Shown here in pieces: positions 18,001 through 27,082 of a stretch of 64,000 nucleotides of DNA. The DNA comes from Dokdonella sp. (lineage in GTDB: Bacteria; Pseudomonadota; Gammaproteobacteria; Xanthomonadales; Rhodanobacteraceae): NCBI GenBank assembly GCA_019634795.1, contig JAHCAR010000012.1, forward strand, positions 1 through 64,000. The letters are read 5' to 3'. Numbering within the stretch: the stretch's first letter is position 1; each line of letters opens with the position of its first letter. The position numbers were made by a program, and so were the translations under genes. The notes beneath the pieces are model-generated. The model was not told the DNA's origin. It searched no databases and worked only from the letters and a program-made list of their open reading frames with translations.

Positions 18001-21000
18001 ATTTCGGCGTCGCCCGCGTGAGCCGCAGCACCTTCAGCGGGAACACCGCGGAGCGAGGTGGCGCCATCAACGTCAACAGCGACGGAACCCTGAATCTCGT
18101 CAACGCAACCGTGACCGGCAACACCGCAGACTACGGCGCGGGCATTTTCGTCGGGAACGGTTCTGCAAGGCTAACCAACAGCAGCGTCGCCAGCAATACC
18201 GGCGACGGCATCTTCATCAATCTAGGCACGATCTTCCTGTACAACAGCATTCTTGCCGGCAACGGCGGCGGCGGCGCCACGAATTGTGGCATCTCGGGCA
18301 GCGCCGCAGTGCATGCCCGGAACACGCTGATCGAGGACGGTCTGAGCTGTGTATCCGATGATCTCGGCGGCAATCTCACCGGCGATCCGCTGCTCGGGTC
18401 GCTATCGGATCATGGCGGCCCGACCCAGACGATGGCCTTGCTGCCCGGCAGCCCGGCCATCGATGCGGGTTCGGATGCGCTGGCCGTGGATGCGGACAGC
18501 AATCCGCTGGCGACCGACCAGCGTGGCGCGGGGTTTCCGCGCATCGTGCTCGGCAGCGTCGACATGGGTGCCTACGAATACACCGACGTGAGCGCACCGG
18601 TCGTGACGGGTTTCAGCGCGCCGTCTCCGACGAACACACTTGATATTCCGATCACGACGTTTACGGCGACCGACGACATTGGCGTGACCGGCTATTTGGT
18701 CACCGAGACGTCGACGCCACCGGATGCCGGTGATTCAGGCTGGACGATCACGGCGCCGACCGCGCATACGGTCGCTGCCGACGGCAGCTACACGCTGTAT
18801 CCTTGGGTCAAGGATGCTGCCGGAAACGTGTCGGCGACCTATGCGACGCCGGTCAGCGTGATCGTCGACACCGCGGTGCCGACCGTGACCGCGTTCGCGG
18901 CGCCGTCGACCACCAACACGGTGATCATCCCGATCACAAGCTTCGCCGCCACCGACGCCAACGCGATCACCGGCTACCTGATCACGCAATCGGCGACGCC
19001 GCCCGCCGCGGGGGCTCCGGGCTGGAACGCGTCGGTGCCGTTCACGTACCTGGTCGCCGGCGACGGCAACTACACCTTGTATCCCTGGGCCAAGGACGCG
19101 GCCGGCAACGTGTCCGCGGTGTACGGTTCTCCGGCACACGTGCGCGTCGACGGTCAGCCGCCGTCGGTCGCGGCTTTCGCGGTGAGTTCGCCGAGCACCA
19201 GCCTTGCCGTTCCGATCACGAGTTTCCTGGCGTTCGACAATTTCTCCGTGACCGGATACCTGATCACCGAGTCCGCGACGCAACCGGCCGCAAACGCGGC
19301 CGGTTGGAGCGGCACGGCGCCGAGTACGTTCCTGGTCGGCGGGGATGGCCACTACACGCTGTTTCCGTGGGTCAAGGATGCCGCCGGCAACGTGTCGCCG
19401 GTATACGGTTCGCCGGCGAGCGTCGATGTCGACACGGTGTTGCCGACCGTGACCGATTTTGTCGCGACATCGCCCTCGACCAGCCTCGACATCACGATCG
19501 CGGCGTTCACGGCCCTCGACAACATCGAGGTGACCGGTTATCGGATTACCGAATCGGCGACGCCGCCTGCAGCCGGTGATCCGGGATGGGTCGGGACTGC
19601 ACCGACGACCTACACGGTCGCCGCCGACGGCAGCTACACTCTGTATCCGTGGGTCAGGGATGCGGCCGGCAACGTCTCGACTACGTACGGTTCGCCGGCC
19701 AGCGTCGATGTCGACACGACGCCACCGGCGCTGCTCTCGATCACGCGCCTCAGCCCGATGGTGCAGGCGACCTCGGCCGACGTGCTCATCTTCCGCGCGA
19801 CCTTCAGCGAGCCGGTGCAGGGTGTCGCTCCACTTTCGTTCACCGTGATCGGAGGTTCCAGCGCAGCTGTCAGCGCCGTGTCGACGCCCGATTCCGTATC
19901 GTGGGATTTCACGGTCTCGGGGGGCGACCTCGCCGGATTCAACGGTGGAGTGGGACTGCTGCTCGCCGGCAGCCAGGGCATCACCGATGATGTCGGCAAT
20001 CCGCTTCCGGACGTACAAGCCGCTACCAGCGAAACCTACATCGAGACCAATGCACGTGTGTGCTACGTCGACGGCAGCGTGCCCGGCGGTGCCGACGACG
20101 GCTCGTCGTGGGGCGATGCGTACGTCGATCTGCAGAGTGCACTGATCGATACCCAATGCAGCCAGGTGTGGGTCGCAACCGGCGTCTATAAACCGTCCCT
20201 CAGCGACCGCGCAGTGAGCTTCACGATTCGACCGGGCGTGGCCGTCTACGGCGGCTTCACCGGCACCGAGACCGATGTCGATCAACGCGTGCCGGCGATC
20301 GACACGACCGTCTTGTCGGGCGACATCGACAACAACGACTGTGGCGGATCGGGATGCCCCGACGGCATCGACACCGACCAATCGCAGATTTCCGGATCGA
20401 ACAGCTACCATGTCGTGCTCCTGGACGGTCGCGCCCAATCGGCCGTGCCAGCGGTGACCGCGACGACCGTGCTCGACGGCTTCACGATCACGGCCGGCAA
20501 TGCCTCGCAATCGACCGAGCCGGCCGGATACGGTGGCGGCCTGCTCTGCATCGGCAGCGGCTCGGGTGCGGAATGCAGTCCGAGCCTGCGTCGACTCGGC
20601 TTCATCGGCAACAAGGCCCAGGCCGGCGGTGCGCTGGGCAATTACGCGAAGAACGGTATCGGCCTGGCCACGCTGACCGACATCACATTCAGCGGGAACC
20701 GCTCGAATGCGGGCGGCGCACTTGCCAACAACGGCGCAGCCGGCAATGCGAGCCCGTCGCTCGTCAACGTCACCTTTGTCGGCAACAGTGCCTCCAACGT
20801 CGGCGGCGCGATCTACAACGCGGGAACGAGTCTGGGCACCAGCAGCCCGATGCTCGTCAATGTCACTTTCACCGACAACCACGCACCCCAGGGTGGCGCG
20901 ATCTACAACAATGCGGCCGAGCCGTCGCTGACCAACGTGATCCTGTGGGGTGACGCCGCGGGTAGCGGACCGGAGATCAAGAACGGATCGGGGGCGAGCG

Positions 21001-21281
21001 CGATTGCGTCCTACAGCGTGATCGCCGGAGGTTGCCCCGCGGGCACGACCTGTGACAACACGATCGACACCGATCCGTTGCTCGACGTGCTCGCCGACAA
21101 CGGCGGCTTCACGCGCACGATCGCGTTGCTGCTCGGTTCGACCGCCGTCGACGCAGGCTCAAATGGTACCTGTCCGGCCGCGGACCAGCGTGGTGTAGCG
21201 CGGCCGCAAGGACCGCTCTGCGATATCGGCGCCTACGAGTGGATCGATACCGACACGATATTCGTCGACGGCTTCGACTGA
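15006..21281 (+). CDS. giant secreted parallel-beta-helix protein, paralogue of the upstream gene, IFVDGFD tail
   Basis: This protein has about 2091 aa. I prefer the GTG at 15006, because AGGGGAA precedes it as in the upstream paralogue and a canonical signal peptide follows (cleavage after PVHA). An ATG at 14946 with AGGAG at 14931 would add 20 residues. Three CSLRGAI units with beta-helix repeats span about 29-1194. Four tandem Ig-like repeats of about 91 aa follow (1198-1576), then one more Ig-like domain. A different C-terminal beta-helix region (about 1684-2078) starts with CYVDGSVPGGADDGSSWGDAY, like polymorphic outer-membrane-protein domains. The last residues are TIFVDGFD. Function is unknown; adhesion or biofilm structure is inferred. 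The four-copy Ig array, against two in the neighbour, suggests expansion by recombination. Confidence 0.88.
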   Translation: MNQRAERKSARRIGALLWVTLAVAGPVHAATWVVDTTTDDGGLSACTAAAGDCSLRGAIVNANAAGGSNTITFEASAFNPGTITLSSALSVNADLSIEANGNVTISGNNASGLFSVQAAAVARLTGLTLTAASGAAVSNNGMLVVSASTISGSVSPGNGGGIYNSGTLVLLGSTLSGNSADRGGGIATANSATTTLVNSTVTGNSATSGGGGVFAGGVFTLINSTISNNGTSGNGDGIRTATGTNLRIDNSIIANGTGSGIDCSLATSNTLTLRYSLIEDGSCGAGGGGNGNLSGDPNFGALTGEPAYYPLNAGSAAVNSGSNALAVDQDGSPLGFDQAGGTRIVGGTVDMGAFERGNAPNFVVDNTTDFDLGDCAAAPNDCSLRGAIHLANLLGGTHTISFDPSVFGTAQTITLYGDLPAISATLVIDGPGPSKVTVDGAAAHRVFTVNTGANATFRALTIANGNNANGGVAAAGGITNTGTATVIDCLLDNNSSESLGGGIYNNGTLVVKRSTIRGGSAFFGGGIYGDGGPIKVINSTLSGNFAPRGGGIHLTSGTITVINSTIAGNEASNPGAGIKSVGGTVDLVNTIVADNTGGSQCNTTATINAIHTLIQGNLNCVTGTNSNNLTSDPLLGVLADHGGPTPTMALPFGSPAIDAGDDTLAVDENSNPLISDQRGSGYDRSVGGRVDMGAYEAHDLLVDTVSDADLQDCSSAPDDCSLRGAINLANTLSGGTTIRFDGSVFVPATITLTSDLPPISRDMDISGPGHNKVILFGTSTYHAFTVAAGVTASITGMSISYMTTSGSGGGITNHGTLTMSDVWFSHTGAALNGGGIYNSSTGTLALSDGNFIQTTAASGGGLYSEGPTTVTDTRFFDNSSTSDGGAIALSGPGVSLTVGGGSVLGSSSAASGGAIHIANGSSATVSGTTFTNNASTFSGGAIHVASDGALALGNSVLSGSHTTDAGSTGGAIFNEGSLTVVDTTFSGNSTPMAGGALNNFGVARVSRSTFSGNTAERGGAINVNSDGTLNLVNATVTGNTADYGAGIFVGNGSARLTNSSVASNTGDGIFINLGTIFLYNSILAGNGGGGATNCGISGSAAVHARNTLIEDGLSCVSDDLGGNLTGDPLLGSLSDHGGPTQTMALLPGSPAIDAGSDALAVDADSNPLATDQRGAGFPRIVLGSVDMGAYEYTDVSAPVVTGFSAPSPTNTLDIPITTFTATDDIGVTGYLVTETSTPPDAGDSGWTITAPTAHTVAADGSYTLYPWVKDAAGNVSATYATPVSVIVDTAVPTVTAFAAPSTTNTVIIPITSFAATDANAITGYLITQSATPPAAGAPGWNASVPFTYLVAGDGNYTLYPWAKDAAGNVSAVYGSPAHVRVDGQPPSVAAFAVSSPSTSLAVPITSFLAFDNFSVTGYLITESATQPAANAAGWSGTAPSTFLVGGDGHYTLFPWVKDAAGNVSPVYGSPASVDVDTVLPTVTDFVATSPSTSLDITIAAFTALDNIEVTGYRITESATPPAAGDPGWVGTAPTTYTVAADGSYTLYPWVRDAAGNVSTTYGSPASVDVDTTPPALLSITRLSPMVQATSADVLIFRATFSEPVQGVAPLSFTVIGGSSAAVSAVSTPDSVSWDFTVSGGDLAGFNGGVGLLLAGSQGITDDVGNPLPDVQAATSETYIETNARVCYVDGSVPGGADDGSSWGDAYVDLQSALIDTQCSQVWVATGVYKPSLSDRAVSFTIRPGVAVYGGFTGTETDVDQRVPAIDTTVLSGDIDNNDCGGSGCPDGIDTDQSQISGSNSYHVVLLDGRAQSAVPAVTATTVLDGFTITAGNASQSTEPAGYGGGLLCIGSGSGAECSPSLRRLGFIGNKAQAGGALGNYAKNGIGLATLTDITFSGNRSNAGGALANNGAAGNASPSLVNVTFVGNSASNVGGAIYNAGTSLGTSSPMLVNVTFTDNHAPQGGAIYNNAAEPSLTNVILWGDAAGSGPEIKNGSGASAIASYSVIAGGCPAGTTCDNTIDTDPLLDVLADNGGFTRTIALLLGSTAVDAGSNGTCPAADQRGVARPQGPLCDIGAYEWIDTDTIFVDGFD
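18597..19735 (+). repeat. four tandem copies of an approximately 273-bp Ig-like coding repeat
   Basis: Each copy encodes VT-F-A/S-P-S, then GYLITES-TPP, then YTLYPWVKDAAGNVS and a VD-spacer. The upstream gene holds two copies of the same module at about 12880-13440. The copies differ by many substitutions, so the array is not very recent. Confidence 0.8.
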
Positions 21282-21559
21282 GTGCCGTGACGCTACGAAC
21301 GGAGTCTGCGGCAGTTGCGATCGATGTCATCGTGTCAGACACGTGCGGTGAGGCTTCGCCGCACGTGCAGGCATCGCGAGGCGCGCACGGCGAATACCCG
21401 ACACCCATCACTGCCTGGTCAGACACGACGGAAGCTTCGACCGAATTCCGCCTGCCTTGCAGATTTTCGAGACCCGCTTCGCCACCAACGTCGAGCTGCA
21501 AACGCAATCCGGCCTCACCCATGCTCGGATCGCCCAGGCAAGGTCGCGGTTCGACGGAT
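21282..21559 (+). other. non-coding spacer with a 9-bp hairpin
   Basis: No gene is seen between the beta-helix gene and the direct repeat. CACGTGCGG (21340-21348) and CCGCACGTG (21359-21367) are perfect inverted repeats around 10 nt and may act as a transcription stop for the giant-protein operon. No T-run is present. Confidence 0.4.
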
Positions 21560-22107
21560 GCTGCACCGCAAGATTCCCTTTGGTGCAATAGGCAATTCCC
21601 CGCAAGCGTGAATACTGTCGCTGACCATCCTGCCAACCGCGCGGATGGATTCCACGGCGGAGGGTGTTCCGATGAGGGCAGCGACACGCGCGTGCAATTT
21701 CGTTTCCGGTTCGTCGGCGGTGCGTCGCATCGCGCTTCGATTGACGGCGCTGATTTTCCTGGCCAGCGCGGTCCAGGCGTTCGCATTGAGCGAGGTGACC
21801 GGCTTCGGCAGCAATCCCGGCAACCTCAGGATGTTCAAGTACGTGCCGGCGGGCCTGCCGGCGAATGCGCCCCTGGTCGTCGCGATGCATGGCTGCACGC
21901 AGTCGGCCGCCTCGTACGATGACGAAACCGGCTGGCAAGGCCTGGCGGATCTGTGGAAGTTCGCTCTGGTCCTGCCGCAGCAACAGAGCGGCAACAATTC
22001 ATCGAGTTGCTTCAATTGGTTTGAAGCCGGTGACATCGCACGCGGCTCGGGCGAGGCGCTCTCGATCAAGCAGATGGTCGACCGCATGAAGTCCGACCAC
22101 GCCAGCG
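21560..22107 (+). repeat. right copy of the 547-bp direct repeat, within the intact esterase
   Basis: This is the intact partner of 6231-6777. It covers the leader and the first 145 codons of the intact esterase at 21672. The two copies flank a 15-kb segment holding the first kinase/sigma/beta-helix cassette. Confidence 0.85.
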
Positions 22108-24590
22108 ATGCGAGCCGCGTGTTCGTGACCGGGCTTTCGGCCGGCGGTGCGATGACGGCAGTGATGCTGGCGACCTATCCCGATGTGTTCGCGGGGGGTG
22201 CCATCCTTTCGGGTATTCCGTTCAACTGCGGCACCGGCACCAGCGCGGCCTTCAGTTGCATGAACCCCGGTTCCGACCTGACCCCCGCGCAGTGGGGCAA
22301 CAAGGTGCGCGCCGCAAGCTCGTGGTCCGGACCCTGGCCACGCGTGTCGATCTGGCATGGCGATGCCGACTACACCGTGCGCCCGGCCAATCTGACCGAG
22401 AGCATGGAACAGTGGACCAACGTGCACGGCATCGACCAGACGCCCGAGCTCAGCGACACGGTCGCGGGCTACCCGCACAAGGAATACCGCAACGCGTCCG
22501 GCACGACCCTCGTCGAAACCTACACGATCACCGGCATGGGTCACGGCACCCCGGTCGATCCGGGCACGGGGCCGACCCAATGTGGCACGGCCGGTGCCTA
22601 CATCCTCGACGTCAACATCTGTTCGAGCTACTACATCGGACGCTTCTGGGGCCTCGACAACCTCGACAGCACGCCGCCCTCGGCGAGCATCGGCGCGCCG
22701 GCCAATGGCGCGACCGTCAGCGGTACGGTGACGATCGTGGCCAACGCCGCCGATAACGTGACCGTTGATCGCGTCGAATTCCTGATCGACGGCAACCTCG
22801 TCGCGAGCGATACCAGCAGCCCCTACACCTACGCGTGGAATACCGCGGCTGCCGCCAACGGCAGCCACGTCCTGCAAGTTCGAGCGGTCGACACGGCCGG
22901 GAATACGACGACATCCTCATCGATCAGCGTGACCGTCAGCGGCGGTGTCAGCGACACGACACCCCCGAGCGTGAGCCTGACCTTCCCGGCAGCCGGGGCA
23001 AGCCTTTCCGGCACGGTCACCCTGTCGGCGACCGCCAGCGACAATGTCGGTGTCAGCAGCGTGGCCTTCCTGCTCGACGGCAACGAGATCGGCAGTGGCG
23101 GCCAGGGCAGCCCGTCGGGGCCATGGACCCTGGACTGGAACACGACCGGTCAAACCGGGGGCAATCATGTCCTGTCGGTGCGCGCGAACGACGGCAGCGG
23201 CAACAGCACCACGACTGCCGGCATCACGGTCGTGATCGAGCAGAACACCGATGCGCTGGATGAGCGCTTCTCGGATCGCGACAGCGATGGGGATTACTTC
23301 GATACGAATGGCTGGACCGGCGATTTCAGCGCCAATGCGCTCGATCATTCTTCCGGTGTCGGCGCGAGCCAGTCGAGTTACGGGGCGGCATCCTCCGGCG
23401 TGGCCTGCGCCGGGGGCCTGAAGACCCGATACCTCGAGACTGCAGTCACGCTCGGCGCCAATCCACGCCTGAGCTACGCCCGCAAGCTCGATCTCAAGGC
23501 CAATATCAATACCAGCACCACGGCCTATTTCCGCGTCAAGGTCGGCACGGCGGTGGTCGACGAGAAGACCGTGACTTACGCGACCTACGTCGACGACGAT
23601 TGGGTCGAGCGCCAGGAGATCGACCTTGCGGCGTTCGCCAACCAGAGCGTCATCCTGCGCTTTGAAGTTGGCGCCAGCGCCAATGTCTGCCTCGAAGCCT
23701 GGGCGCGTGCCACCATCGATGACATCCACATTGCCGGCGCCGGCCAATCCGCCGACGTCACTGCGCCGAGCGTCAACCTGACCGCGCCGGCGAATGGCGC
23801 GACCCTGAGCGGCACGGTCGATGTCGCGGCCACGGCCACCGATGCCGGCGGCATCAGCAAGGTCGAGTTCTATGCGAACGGCAGCCTGCTTGCGACCGAC
23901 ACCAGTTCGCCCTACGGATTCGCCTGGAACACCGCCTCATTCGCCAATGGCAGCTACTTGCTCGAAGCCAAGGCCTACGATGCCGCCGGCAACATGGCCA
24001 GCGACGCCGACACGACAGTGGTGCTTGCCAATGGCGCTGGGGCTGGCGATTCCACGACTGTGAGCTTCAACAACGAGGACGCCAACGATGGCTACGTCAA
24101 GGCGGCAGCGAACGGCAGCGGTGCCGTGGTCGGCACGCTGGAGTACCTCGGGCTGGCGATCGGGCGCGGGACCGACGGCAAGTTCAATCGCGCCGTGCTC
24201 TCGTTCGATACCGCATCGATTCCGGATGGGGCGACGATTACCGGCGCCACCCTCGCCATTGGCCACGCTGGCGCCTCGGGCAATCCCTGGACCAACCCTT
24301 CGGGCAATGAGCTGGTGGTCGACGCGCACAGCGGGTGCTTCGCTGCATGCACGATCGAAGCGGCCGATCACGGAACGGCTGCGACCGCCGAGGCAATCGC
24401 GAACATCGTCCAGTTCGGCAGCGGCACGCAAACAAGCTCACCGTTTTCCGCGGCAGGCCTAATGGCGATCAACAAGAGCGGCCGCACCCAGCTCCGCCTG
24501 CGCTTCGCCCAGAACCAGACCAGCACGAACTACGTCTGGATTCAGAACGGCTCTAATGCCTCGTTGACCGTCGAATACGTGCTGCCGTGA
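21672..24590 (+). CDS. extracellular PHB-depolymerase-family esterase with Ig-like domains
   Basis: This is a 972-aa secreted enzyme. The signal peptide is long (residues 1 to about 38). The catalytic domain (about 40-340) resembles the esterase/PHB depolymerase family: oxyanion segment HGCTQ (73-77), nucleophile elbow GLSAGG (Ser156), IWHGDADYTV (Asp231/233) and GMGHGTPVDPG (His291). Three Ig-like domains of the APANGATVSGTV type follow. A beta-sandwich insertion (DERFSDRDSDGDYFD) lies between the second and third. The C-terminal domain (AGAGDSTTVSFNNEDANDGYVKA onward) resembles a DNRLRE-type or carbohydrate-binding beta-sandwich. It probably hydrolyses polyhydroxyalkanoate or another ester polymer outside the cell, but the substrate is inferred from family only. 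The start is set by GGAGGG before the ATG. It lacks the IFADGFE tail. Confidence 0.88.
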   Translation: MRAATRACNFVSGSSAVRRIALRLTALIFLASAVQAFALSEVTGFGSNPGNLRMFKYVPAGLPANAPLVVAMHGCTQSAASYDDETGWQGLADLWKFALVLPQQQSGNNSSSCFNWFEAGDIARGSGEALSIKQMVDRMKSDHASDASRVFVTGLSAGGAMTAVMLATYPDVFAGGAILSGIPFNCGTGTSAAFSCMNPGSDLTPAQWGNKVRAASSWSGPWPRVSIWHGDADYTVRPANLTESMEQWTNVHGIDQTPELSDTVAGYPHKEYRNASGTTLVETYTITGMGHGTPVDPGTGPTQCGTAGAYILDVNICSSYYIGRFWGLDNLDSTPPSASIGAPANGATVSGTVTIVANAADNVTVDRVEFLIDGNLVASDTSSPYTYAWNTAAAANGSHVLQVRAVDTAGNTTTSSSISVTVSGGVSDTTPPSVSLTFPAAGASLSGTVTLSATASDNVGVSSVAFLLDGNEIGSGGQGSPSGPWTLDWNTTGQTGGNHVLSVRANDGSGNSTTTAGITVVIEQNTDALDERFSDRDSDGDYFDTNGWTGDFSANALDHSSGVGASQSSYGAASSGVACAGGLKTRYLETAVTLGANPRLSYARKLDLKANINTSTTAYFRVKVGTAVVDEKTVTYATYVDDDWVERQEIDLAAFANQSVILRFEVGASANVCLEAWARATIDDIHIAGAGQSADVTAPSVNLTAPANGATLSGTVDVAATATDAGGISKVEFYANGSLLATDTSSPYGFAWNTASFANGSYLLEAKAYDAAGNMASDADTTVVLANGAGAGDSTTVSFNNEDANDGYVKAAANGSGAVVGTLEYLGLAIGRGTDGKFNRAVLSFDTASIPDGATITGATLAIGHAGASGNPWTNPSGNELVVDAHSGCFAACTIEAADHGTAATAEAIANIVQFGSGTQTSSPFSAAGLMAINKSGRTQLRLRFAQNQTSTNYVWIQNGSNASLTVEYVLP

Positions 24591-24690
24591 ACCAGGCTTG
24601 CCTGGCGCAGGACAGAATTGCGGCATGCGGCTCCGCGTGGCCGAAGCTAGGGAGAATGAGCGGCACACATTGCGGCGAAGCGCCGATGGG

Positions 24691-26112
24691 TCAACAGACG
24701 ACCCGATTGCGGCCCTGGCGCTTCGCCTCGAAGAGATTCCGGTCCGCCTTGCGGATCAGTTGTTGCGCGGACATGTCGCCGTCGAGCACGGTAACGCCGG
24801 CGCTGATGCTGACCCGGGCTGCCGCCGGCGCCCGGGCGTGGAGGATTTTAAGTTCGGCAACGGCGCGTCGTGCTTCTTCGGCAATGCGCGTGGCATCGGC
24901 CAATCCGGTCTCGGGAAGAATCAAGGCGAATTCCTCGCCACCGTAGCGCGCGACCATGTCGGCCGGGCGATGGCAGCAGGACTGCAGGGCCGCCGCGATC
25001 CGCTTCAGGCACTCGTCGCCGGCCTGGTGGCCGTAGTCGTCGTTGTAGGTCTTGAACGCGTCGGCGTCGCACATGACCAGGGCCAGCTCCCGGCCGTGGC
25101 GTCGCGCGATCGCGATCTGCGCGGCGAGGTAGGCATCGAAGAAGCGCCGGTTGGCGAGCGTGGTCAGGGCATCGTGCAGGGACAACTGCTCGAGGCCACG
25201 GTTGGCATCGCTGAGCTCGCGGGTCAGCTGGGCCAGGCGCGCGTTCTGGGTGGCGGTTTCGAGCAACAGCACGATCAGCAGCGAGCTCGCAGCAAGCAGG
25301 CCGTAGATGCGCGAGGCATACCAGCCCAGATCGAAGCGCGCGGTGTTGAAGATGACGAACAGCGCCACCTCGAATAGCCAGCCGCACATCACGACCATCA
25401 GCCACAGATCGAGGGTTGTGCGCGGCTGGCGCCGCCAGAGGCCGAACAGGGCGAGCAGGCTGAGCAACCAGAAGCCATAGCCGAGCTTGGCCAGGGTCGA
25501 GGTCGGGTGATCCTCGAGCAGGAGCGCCGGCAACAGGGCTTGGCCGGCACTGGCGGTAAGCGTAAGGGCTGACACCACAATCAGGGTAAACATCGCGGCC
25601 AGAACTATCCTCGCGGTGCTGTCGATACTTTGCGCCGAATCGGGTTCCGAGGCAGTGGTTGGCCGGGGTGCATTGCGGTCCAGCAAGGCGTAGGCGAGCA
25701 CGAATAGCGGAAACCCGCCATGCCAGAACACGTAGAGCCAGACCGAGGTCTGCGGGCCGGCGCCGAGCAGCCCGGTCGCCGAGAACACGCCGGGAAAACA
25801 GAGGATGTGGGCGACGATGACGCAGGCAGTGAACAGATAGCCGCTGGCCAGGACCAGCAGCCCACGCGCGCGGGAAAAGTTGTACTGACCGTACAGGAGC
25901 GCTGCGGTAATGAGGAAGCAGATTGCCAGAGCCGACTCGTAGGCGGGGATGAAGGCGGGTATGCGCGCCACCGGCTGGGTCGCCGAGGGAACCACGGCGA
26001 CAAAGGTCGCGACCGAGACGAGCACGGCGGCCAGCGCGAAGCGGATCTGGGACCTGCCGGGCGGATCGGCCAGGAGCAGCGCTCGGCGCTCGGTAGTCAA
26101 CGGTTCGGGCAT
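24691..26112 (-). CDS. membrane-bound diguanylate cyclase (MASE4-like sensor plus GGDEF)
   Basis: This is a 473-aa protein. The ATG at 26110-26112 is preceded by GAGGGAA and was preferred over a long in-frame upstream extension. Residues about 22-270 contain seven or eight hydrophobic helices resembling a MASE4 sensor domain. A short coiled segment (NARLAQLTRELSDANRGLEQLS) connects to a GGDEF domain. The active-site motif is GGEEF (391-395). An inhibitory RxxD site (RPAD) sits at the standard spacing of five residues before it, so product feedback by c-di-GMP is likely. Predicted role: making c-di-GMP, which commonly controls biofilm and surface-protein export. The ligand sensed is unknown. 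Confidence 0.93.
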   Translation of the reverse strand: MPEPLTTERRALLLADPPGRSQIRFALAAVLVSVATFVAVVPSATQPVARIPAFIPAYESALAICFLITAALLYGQYNFSRARGLLVLASGYLFTACVIVAHILCFPGVFSATGLLGAGPQTSVWLYVFWHGGFPLFVLAYALLDRNAPRPTTASEPDSAQSIDSTARIVLAAMFTLIVVSALTLTASAGQALLPALLLEDHPTSTLAKLGYGFWLLSLLALFGLWRRQPRTTLDLWLMVVMCGWLFEVALFVIFNTARFDLGWYASRIYGLLAASSLLIVLLLETATQNARLAQLTRELSDANRGLEQLSLHDALTTLANRRFFDAYLAAQIAIARRHGRELALVMCDADAFKTYNDDYGHQAGDECLKRIAAALQSCCHRPADMVARYGGEEFALILPETGLADATRIAEEARRAVAELKILHARAPAAARVSISAGVTVLDGDMSAQQLIRKADRNLFEAKRQGRNRVVC

Positions 26113-26341
26113 TGTTCCCTCTGAATCCCCGGCGGCCGGACCTGGCATGCGCACGGAGCCATCCCTGGGCCGAAGTATCGTTGTCCCACAATGCCCCAGA
26201 TCACCAAGAAAAACCATCTTCCGCGAACTACTCCACGAGGGTCCCTCGAATGCGCCGCTCCTGCGCACTCCGGCGCGGCGCGACGGGCGCTGTGGCTGGT
26301 ATCGTGGCACCCGTTGCTGGATATCACTGGAGTCGGTGCCG

Positions 26342-26941
26342 ATGCGCACATTTGTCGTGAGGGCCCGCTCGGCACCGGTCGACGGCCACGCCTTGCTGGA
26401 TGCCGTCGGCAAGGACGCGCACACCGAGATCCTCGCCCATACGCTGATGAACGCGCTGTTCGTGGCCCAGTCGCACCGTGCCGACGTGACCGTGCACCTT
26501 GTTCTCGAGCGAACCGCTGACTATTCGCGCACGATCAGCATCGATGCCAACGGCATCGGCGAACTCGGCGGCTTCCACGAACGCGCGCTGCTGACCAAGC
26601 TGGCCGGCGCCCTGGATGCGTCGCGAGGCATGGGCAAGGAGGAGTGCCGCGCGGTCGAGCCCGGTATCGTCGTGCGCACGATCAGCTTCGAGAAGCTCGT
26701 CCAGGAACTGGCCGCGGACCATCAGCTGTTCGTCATGGACAAGAAGGGCGCACCGGTCCGTGCCACCAAGTTCGGCGCCAGACCGTGCTTCGTGCTGACC
26801 GACCACATCCCGATGCCGAAGAAGAGTTTCAACAGCCTTGAACGGCTCGGCGCCGAAAGGATCACCCTCGGTCCGAAAATGCTGTTCGCCTCGCAGTGCG
26901 TCGTGCTGATTCACAACGAGCTGGATCTGGCCGGACTCTGA
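26342..26941 (+). CDS. trmY: TrmY-like tRNA (pseudouridine-N1)-methyltransferase family protein (DUF358)
   Basis: This is a 199-aa cytoplasmic protein. The whole length resembles the DUF358/TrmY SPOUT family: N-terminal MRTFVVRARSAPVDGHALLDAVG, a central HLVLERTADYSRTI strand, and a C-terminal knot region with FVLTDHIPMPKKS and LGAERITLGPKML. Archaeal TrmY methylates N1 of pseudouridine-54 in tRNA using S-adenosylmethionine. Bacterial members are sporadic and their substrate is less certain. The ATG at 26342 follows a long spurious open frame. The first residues are conserved-looking, which fixes the start. It stands alone, divergent from the cyclase gene. Confidence 0.82.
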   Translation: MRTFVVRARSAPVDGHALLDAVGKDAHTEILAHTLMNALFVAQSHRADVTVHLVLERTADYSRTISIDANGIGELGGFHERALLTKLAGALDASRGMGKEECRAVEPGIVVRTISFEKLVQELAADHQLFVMDKKGAPVRATKFGARPCFVLTDHIPMPKKSFNSLERLGAERITLGPKMLFASQCVVLIHNELDLAGL

Positions 26942-27031
26942 TCCCTGCTTGTCAGGGAATTCATTTCAGCGCCGGGCCAGTCGAGCATTGCATGGCGGGG
27001 CCGGCGCGGATCAGGCCGGCGTTGGAGATGC

Positions 27032-27054
27032 GCCCCGGCCAACCGGGCCGGGGC
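27032..27054. terminator. hairpin between convergent genes
   Basis: GCCCCGGCC and GGCCGGGGC form a perfect 9-bp stem with a 5-nt loop, between the convergent stops at 26941 and 27083. It lacks a T-run. Confidence 0.45.
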
Positions 27055-27082
27055 AGCATTGCGGCACGCAAAGCAAGGCGAA

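Noticed and set aside
18735-20882. 715-aa minus-strand open frame
   Set aside because: It is antisense to the second giant gene, has no ribosome-binding site, and its composition is that of a shadow frame.
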